A DNA stretch of 26,615 nt from an uncultured Prevotellaceae bacterium. Lineage in GTDB: Bacteria > Bacteroidota > Bacteroidia > Bacteroidales > Bacteroidaceae. Shown in pieces: positions 22,005 to 26,615 of the stretch (within the stretch, counting starts at the first letter, position 1; every line of letters begins with the position of its first letter). The stretch is taken from contig CALEPV010000019.1 in assembly GCA_937910905.1 (NCBI GenBank), positions 1 through 26,615 on the forward strand, written 5' to 3'. The position numbers and the translations under genes were made by a program. The notes below the pieces were generated by a model. That model saw only the letters and a program-made list of their open reading frames with translations, had not been told where the DNA came from and made no database searches.

Positions 22005-25000
22005 ATGATAGATATTAGGGAGTGCCTACAGGAGCGCATATTGATATTGGACGGTGCTATGGGCACCAAGATACAATCCCAAGGGCTGCCAAACACGATA
22101 TATCACCAGGGTAAATTTGCAGATTGGCCAGTGTCGTTGGTAGGTAACAACGATGTGCTGTGCCTAACTGCACCAGATGTAATAGCCGGCATACACCGTT
22201 GTTATATAGATGCCGGCGCAGACATCATTTCAACAAACACTTTCTCGTCGAACCGTATCAGCCAGCGTGAGTACAGTTGTGAGCATGTGGCACGGGATAT
22301 GGCTTACGCCGGTGCACGGCTGGCCAAAAGCGTGGCCGATGAGTATGAGCGGCGCATCTGGGTGGCCGGTTCCATGGGACCAACCTCCAAGTCGCTGACG
22401 CTGGCATCGGACATGAACAAGCCGGCAGAGCGTCTTGTAGAGTTCGACGAGTTGGCAGCGGCCTACGAAGAGCAGGCTGAGGCACTGCTGGAAGGCGGGT
22501 GCGATGTGCTGCTGCTGGAGACCTGCTACGATGCACTCAATACCAAGGCAGCGCTCTATGCCATCAGCAGGCTGAATGAACGGTTGCACCTACAGACGCC
22601 GGTTATGGTGTCGGCAACAATCAACGACCGCAGCGGTCGCACCTTGACGGGGCAGACTGTAGCCTCGTTCTACATCAGCGTATCGCACTATCCATATCTG
22701 CTTAGCTTCGGTTTGAATTGCTCCTTCGGCGTCACCGATCTCGTGCCTTTTGTAGAGCAGCTGTCTGCCAGAGTGCCGGTGAACCTGTCGCTACATCCCA
22801 ATGCAGGATTGCCCAACGAGATGGGTGAGTACGAAGAACTGCCTGCCTACACTGCATCCCACCTGCAGCAGATGGCGCAGGCGGGCCTGCTCAACATCGC
22901 CGGCGGCTGCTGTGGAACGGACGAGCGTCACATCGCAGCCATCAAGGAAACGCTGGACGGCATCGCCCCGCGGCGTGTGCCTGAGGCCGACCAACAGCTG
23001 TGGACATCAGGTCTGGAGCCTCTGCTGATAGACCGCAGGGCACGTAACTTCACTAACATAGGCGAGCGTACAAATGTGGCTGGCTCGAAGCGCTTTGCCC
23101 GCCTGATTGCGGCCAAGAGCTACGATGAGGCACTGAGCGTGGCCCGCAACCAGATTGATGGCGGTGCCGAGGTTATAGATATCAACATGGACGATGCCAT
23201 GCTGGACAGCCGTGCGGAGATGCAGACATTCTGCCGCCACATAGCTGGCGACCCAGCCGTGGGTCGCGTCACAATGATGATAGACTCCAGCGACTGGCCA
23301 ACCATCGTTGCCGGCCTGAAGAATGTGCAGGGCAAATGCATAGTGAACTCTATCAGCCTGAGGGGGGGCGAGAAAGCATTTCTGGAGAAGGCACGCGAGT
23401 TGCATCGCTTGGGTGCAGCAGTGGTGGTGATGGCATTCGATGAGGACGGACAGGCTACGACCTACGAGCGCAAGATAGCCATTGCAGAGCGTGCCTACAG
23501 GCTGCTTACCTCAGTAGGCATACCTGCTGAGGACATAATCTTCGATGTCAACATACTGTCTGTGGGTACTGGTGTGCGCGAGCATCAGGACTACGCAGCG
23601 AGTTTCATACGTGCGGTGGAGTGGATTAAGCACAACCTGCCTCACGCCAAGACCAGCGGTGGAGTGAGCAACCTGTCGTTTGCTTTCCGCGGCAACAACA
23701 AGGTGCGCGGCGCCATGCATTCCGTGTTCCTCTACCACGCCATCCGCGCAGGACTGGACATGGCGATAGTCAACCCCACCATGCTTCAGCTCTATGACGC
23801 CATACCGCCCGCCCTGCTGAAGGCAGTCGAGGACGTTGTGCTGAACCGTGACGACGGTGCCACGGAGCGACTGATAGCTCTGGCCGCCACCATGATGGAC
23901 GAAGCCGAGGCCGACAAGACGGCAGAGCAGCAGGAGTCCTGGCGCGACCGCTCCGTGGACGAGCGCCTGTTCTATGCTCTGAGCAAGGGTGACAGCGAGC
24001 ACCTGGCCGACGACATACTGGAGGCTCTGCGCGAGTACGGCAGCCCCATCAAGGTGATAGAGCAGCCGCTGATGCACGCTATGGAGCAGATAGGCCAGCT
24101 GTTCGGTGAGGGAAAGATGTTCCTGCCGCAGGTGGTCAAGTCGGCCAAGGTGATGAAGGATGCAGTGGCTGTGCTGCAGCCATACATCGACGAGGCCGCA
24201 GCTGCCGACACCATGCAGCAACGCTCCACGGTGCTGCTGGCCACAGCCAACGGCGACGTACACGATATAGGCAAGAACATCGTTGGCATAGTGCTGGGAT
24301 GCAACGGCCTTAATGTCATCGACCTGGGCGTGATGGTGCCCAACGAGATCATCCTGGAGCAGACATTACAGCACAAGCCCTGTCTTGTAGGCATAAGCGG
24401 ACTCATCACTCCTTCGCTGAAGGAGATGGAGCAGCTGTGCCGATTGTTCCAGCGCGAAGGCCTGAAGGTGCCCATTGTCTTCGGTGGCGCCACCACATCG
24501 GCCGTGCACACGGCAGTCAAGCTGGCCCCGCTCTACGACGGGCTGGTGATATACGGCGGCGATGCTTCCCACACCTCCATGCTGGCCAAACGGCTGGAGA
24601 TGGATGCCGATGCCGTTGCTACGCAGGTGAGAGCCGAGCAGGAACGGCTGCGGCAGGCATACGAGGAGAGCCACGCCGAGCTGACGCCATACGCTGAAGC
24701 TAACCGAAAGGCTCGCGTGATACATACGGCCTCGATGCCATCGGAGTGCAAACTGCCCGCACTCACGGCAGCTGACAAGCCCGACCTGCAGGCAGTAGCT
24801 GCGCTGATAGACTGGCGAATGTTCCTGCTCTTCTGGGGATTCAAGGGCGAGACGCTGCCGCAGTTGCTGGTGAACCCCGAGGCTGAACGCACTTTGGCAG
24901 CAGGCAAGGAGTATCTACAGCGCGCGCTCGACAGCGATGCCATACGTGTGCAGGCCCTGTTGCGCTACGAACTGGCTGTTCGACGAGGCAACGACATCGT

Positions 25001-25520
25001 CCTCACTAAGGACGGCACGGTGCTGCCCATGCTGCGCAGCCAGACCCCGCAGGGCGGCTATCGCTGTCTGGCCGACTACTACGACGAGCAGCAGCCCGCT
25101 CCATTGGGACTATTCGTCGTCACAGCAGCACCTGTGGTGCAGCCCGAAGTCGAGGAAGAAAGGCTCATGTGCCACGCGCTCTGTGCCCGTCTGGCCGAGG
25201 CCTGTGCCGTCTGGCTGAGCCGCGAAGTGGAGCCGGCTCCGCTGCGTGTAGCCTTCGGCTATGCCACCTGCCCGGACCATTCCCTCAAGCGCATAGTCTT
25301 CGACCAGCTCGATGCAGAGCGGCAACTGGACATCACGCTCAACGACCACTATTCCATCCAGCCCTCGACGTCGGTGTGCGGACTGCTCATCACGGGCGGC
25401 GAGGCACGCTACTTCTCCGTGGGACGCATAGACCGCGAGCAGCTGTCGGACTACTGCCGGCGCCGCGGTATCAGCGCAGAGGAGGGCGAACGCTTATTAG
25501 ACAAATACATCACACAATGA
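22005..25520 (+). CDS. metH: Cobalamin-dependent methionine synthase
   Basis: The protein has 1171 residues from the ATG at 22005 (MIDIRECLQERILILDGAMG). It has all four modules: a homocysteine-binding barrel (about 10-325) with zinc ligands C239 (GLNCS) and C302/C303 (GGCCG); a methyltetrahydrofolate-binding barrel (about 345-610, NIGERTNVAGSK from N351); a cobalamin module (about 640-880) with the B12-ligand motif DVHDIG and H753; and an S-adenosylmethionine-binding reactivation domain (about 880-1171) with R1081-VAFGY and CPDH. It moves the methyl group from 5-methyltetrahydrofolate to homocysteine through methylcobalamin. At slightly under the 1227 residues of the E. coli enzyme it looks complete. 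The stop overlaps the metF start by four bases. Confidence 0.97.
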   Translation: MIDIRECLQERILILDGAMGTKIQSQGLPNTIYHQGKFADWPVSLVGNNDVLCLTAPDVIAGIHRCYIDAGADIISTNTFSSNRISQREYSCEHVARDMAYAGARLAKSVADEYERRIWVAGSMGPTSKSLTLASDMNKPAERLVEFDELAAAYEEQAEALLEGGCDVLLLETCYDALNTKAALYAISRLNERLHLQTPVMVSATINDRSGRTLTGQTVASFYISVSHYPYLLSFGLNCSFGVTDLVPFVEQLSARVPVNLSLHPNAGLPNEMGEYEELPAYTASHLQQMAQAGLLNIAGGCCGTDERHIAAIKETLDGIAPRRVPEADQQLWTSGLEPLLIDRRARNFTNIGERTNVAGSKRFARLIAAKSYDEALSVARNQIDGGAEVIDINMDDAMLDSRAEMQTFCRHIAGDPAVGRVTMMIDSSDWPTIVAGLKNVQGKCIVNSISLRGGEKAFLEKARELHRLGAAVVVMAFDEDGQATTYERKIAIAERAYRLLTSVGIPAEDIIFDVNILSVGTGVREHQDYAASFIRAVEWIKHNLPHAKTSGGVSNLSFAFRGNNKVRGAMHSVFLYHAIRAGLDMAIVNPTMLQLYDAIPPALLKAVEDVVLNRDDGATERLIALAATMMDEAEADKTAEQQESWRDRSVDERLFYALSKGDSEHLADDILEALREYGSPIKVIEQPLMHAMEQIGQLFGEGKMFLPQVVKSAKVMKDAVAVLQPYIDEAAAADTMQQRSTVLLATANGDVHDIGKNIVGIVLGCNGLNVIDLGVMVPNEIILEQTLQHKPCLVGISGLITPSLKEMEQLCRLFQREGLKVPIVFGGATTSAVHTAVKLAPLYDGLVIYGGDASHTSMLAKRLEMDADAVATQVRAEQERLRQAYEESHAELTPYAEANRKARVIHTASMPSECKLPALTAADKPDLQAVAALIDWRMFLLFWGFKGETLPQLLVNPEAERTLAAGKEYLQRALDSDAIRVQALLRYELAVRRGNDIVLTKDGTVLPMLRSQTPQGGYRCLADYYDEQQPAPLGLFVVTAAPVVQPEVEEERLMCHALCARLAEACAVWLSREVEPAPLRVAFGYATCPDHSLKRIVFDQLDAERQLDITLNDHYSIQPSTSVCGLLITGGEARYFSVGRIDREQLSDYCRRRGISAEEGERLLDKYITQ

Positions 25521-26476
25521 GCAAAGTAATAGACATCTTGCAATCGGCCCAGCGCCCCTTTGCCAGCTTCGAGCTGGTGCCACCGTTGAAAGGCAGCGAC
25601 GTGAGCCGCCTCTACGACAGCATAGAGCCGCTGCTTCAGTTTGCTCCGCCATTCATCAACATCACTTGCCACCGCGACGAGGTGGAGTATGTGCCCAACT
25701 CCGACGGCACCTACACGCGTCTGACTCTGGCCAAGCGCCCCAGCACCGTAGCAATCGTGGCCGCTGTGATGCGCCGCTATCCGCAGCTGGAGATTGTGCC
25801 GCACGTGATCTGTGGCGGAGCATCCAGCTCCAAGGTGGAGAGCGAGCTGCTGGACCTGTACTTCCTGGGTGTGCAGAACATCATGGCTCTGCGCGGCGAT
25901 GCCATTGCCGGACAGCGTTACTTTATCCCCGAACCCGACGGCTTTGCCCACAGTTCAGAGCTTGTTAAGATGATCAGCGACCTCAACGGCGGGCGCTATC
26001 TTGACCCTACGGTGAAGAACGGAGTGTCCACAGACTTCTGCGTCGGCGTGGCGGCCTACCCGGAGAAGCACTACGAGGCAGCCAACCTGGAGACCGACGT
26101 GCAATACCTGAAGCAGAAAGTCGAGGCCGGTGCAAGCTATATAGTCACCCAGATGTTCTTCGACAACAGCCGCTACTTCGGCTTCGTAGATGATTGCCGC
26201 AAGGCAGGAATCACCGTGCCCATCATACCGGGCCTGAAGCCCATATCCTCATGGCGGCAGGTCGACTTGCTGCCCCGCTCGTTCCATATCGACATACCGC
26301 AGCCGCTGGTCGACGAGCTCAAGCGTGCCAAGACACAGACCGATGCCTATCAGGTGGGCATAGAGTGGGCTGTAGCACAGAGCCGCGAGCTGCTGGCAGG
26401 CGGCGCCCCGGCCATCCACTACTACACTATGACAAAGCCCGACAACGTATGTCAGATAGTCAAGGCTGTGTTCTGA
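25517..26476 (+). CDS. metF: 5,10-methylenetetrahydrofolate reductase
   Basis: The protein has 319 residues; the ATG at 25517 overlaps the metH stop (ATGA), and a much longer in-frame extension runs through metH in another frame and is discarded. The motifs fit the FAD-dependent MetF barrel: FASFELVPP near the start, ITCHRDEVEYV, HVICGGASSSKVESELLDL, MALRGD with D128 (equivalent to the flavin-tuning aspartate of E. coli MetF), VGVAAYPEKHYEA, and TQMFFDNSRYF. It reduces 5,10-methylenetetrahydrofolate to 5-methyltetrahydrofolate, which is the MetH substrate, so the pair forms a tight two-gene operon. Confidence 0.97.
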   Translation: MSKVIDILQSAQRPFASFELVPPLKGSDVSRLYDSIEPLLQFAPPFINITCHRDEVEYVPNSDGTYTRLTLAKRPSTVAIVAAVMRRYPQLEIVPHVICGGASSSKVESELLDLYFLGVQNIMALRGDAIAGQRYFIPEPDGFAHSSELVKMISDLNGGRYLDPTVKNGVSTDFCVGVAAYPEKHYEAANLETDVQYLKQKVEAGASYIVTQMFFDNSRYFGFVDDCRKAGITVPIIPGLKPISSWRQVDLLPRSFHIDIPQPLVDELKRAKTQTDAYQVGIEWAVAQSRELLAGGAPAIHYYTMTKPDNVCQIVKAVF

Positions 26477-26477
26477 A

Positions 26478-26543
26478 AGTCCCGGTATTGCATTGCAGTA
26501 TCCCCGACATCACATCAAAGCATCCCCGACATCACATTGCAAC
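26478..26543. repeat. Tandem array, three 22-base units after metF
   Basis: Units start at 26478, 26500 and 26522. Units 2 and 3 share the core ATCCCCGACATCACAT and match at 18 of 22 positions; unit 1 is degenerate, matching unit 3 at about 14 of 22. The array begins one base after the metF stop and has no spacers. Confidence 0.75.
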
Positions 26544-26615
26544 ATAAAAAACATGCGCGTGTTAAACCCAAATCGGTCATTAGACCAACTATTCGTTATA
26601 ATATCGCCTATTATA
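26544..26615. other. AT-rich intergenic end of the window, no gene
   Basis: After the repeat the sequence turns AT-rich, with a small inverted repeat GGTC-ATTA-GACC near 26575. No open frame or TAnnTTTG box can be called before the window ends. Confidence 0.5.

Noticed and set aside
25169..25516. 116-residue N-terminal extension of metF
   Set aside because: It reads through metH in another frame; the ATG at 25517 gives the normal MetF length and the usual stop-start overlap.

Overview
The window looks like a chromosomal segment from a Bacteroidetes (Bacteroidales) bacterium, most likely Prevotella or a close relative. The evidence is: -7 promoter boxes of the TAnnTTTG type (two of them with a well-spaced TTTG at -33), start codons mostly without a Shine-Dalgarno sequence, C-terminal type IX secretion signals, lipoproteins and small outer-membrane barrels, and a 663-residue NagB-like/PIG-L fusion that I know from Bacteroides. 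No rRNA, tRNA, CRISPR, transposase or phage gene is visible.

Layout. (1) 3-2600 (+): the 3' part of a large DEAD/DEAH-like restriction-type helicase, cut by the window edge, with a repeat-derived in-frame insertion. (2) 5873-2751 (-): a probable three-gene unit of an outer-membrane barrel protein, the NagB-like/PIG-L fusion and a rubredoxin-first rubrerythrin, driven by a near-consensus promoter at 5956-5987. (3) 6155-13727 (+): a tight six-gene operon of a GH27 alpha-galactosidase-like enzyme, a small lipoprotein, rfbC, rfbB, a GH105 unsaturated rhamnogalacturonyl hydrolase and a DUF4861 protein. It ends in a tandem-repeat array and a bidirectional terminator. It combines enzymes that probably strip pectin (rhamnogalacturonan) with two dTDP-rhamnose synthesis genes. 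(4) 14474-13875 (-): a small outer-membrane barrel, divergent from (5) 14636-19039 (+): a 1467-residue secreted CotH/lamin-tail/Ig-like protein with a type IX secretion tail. (6) 19262-21805 (+): a YjbH-like outer-membrane protein, a threonine-rich surface lipoprotein and a 66-residue small protein. (7) 22005-26476 (+): metH and metF overlapping by 4 bases, giving the methylfolate-to-methionine arm of one-carbon metabolism.

The most unusual pattern is non-coding. Three tandem arrays (13731-13818, 21817-21926, 26478-26543) differ in sequence but all have an exact 22-base period, and each begins 1 to 11 bases after a stop codon. Two of them flank the metHF operon. Other points of interest are the rhamnose-synthesis/pectinase operon, the loss of every NagB catalytic residue in the fusion protein, and the palindromic repeat coded in frame inside the helicase.

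All assignments come from reading the sequence and from remembered family motifs. No database search was run.
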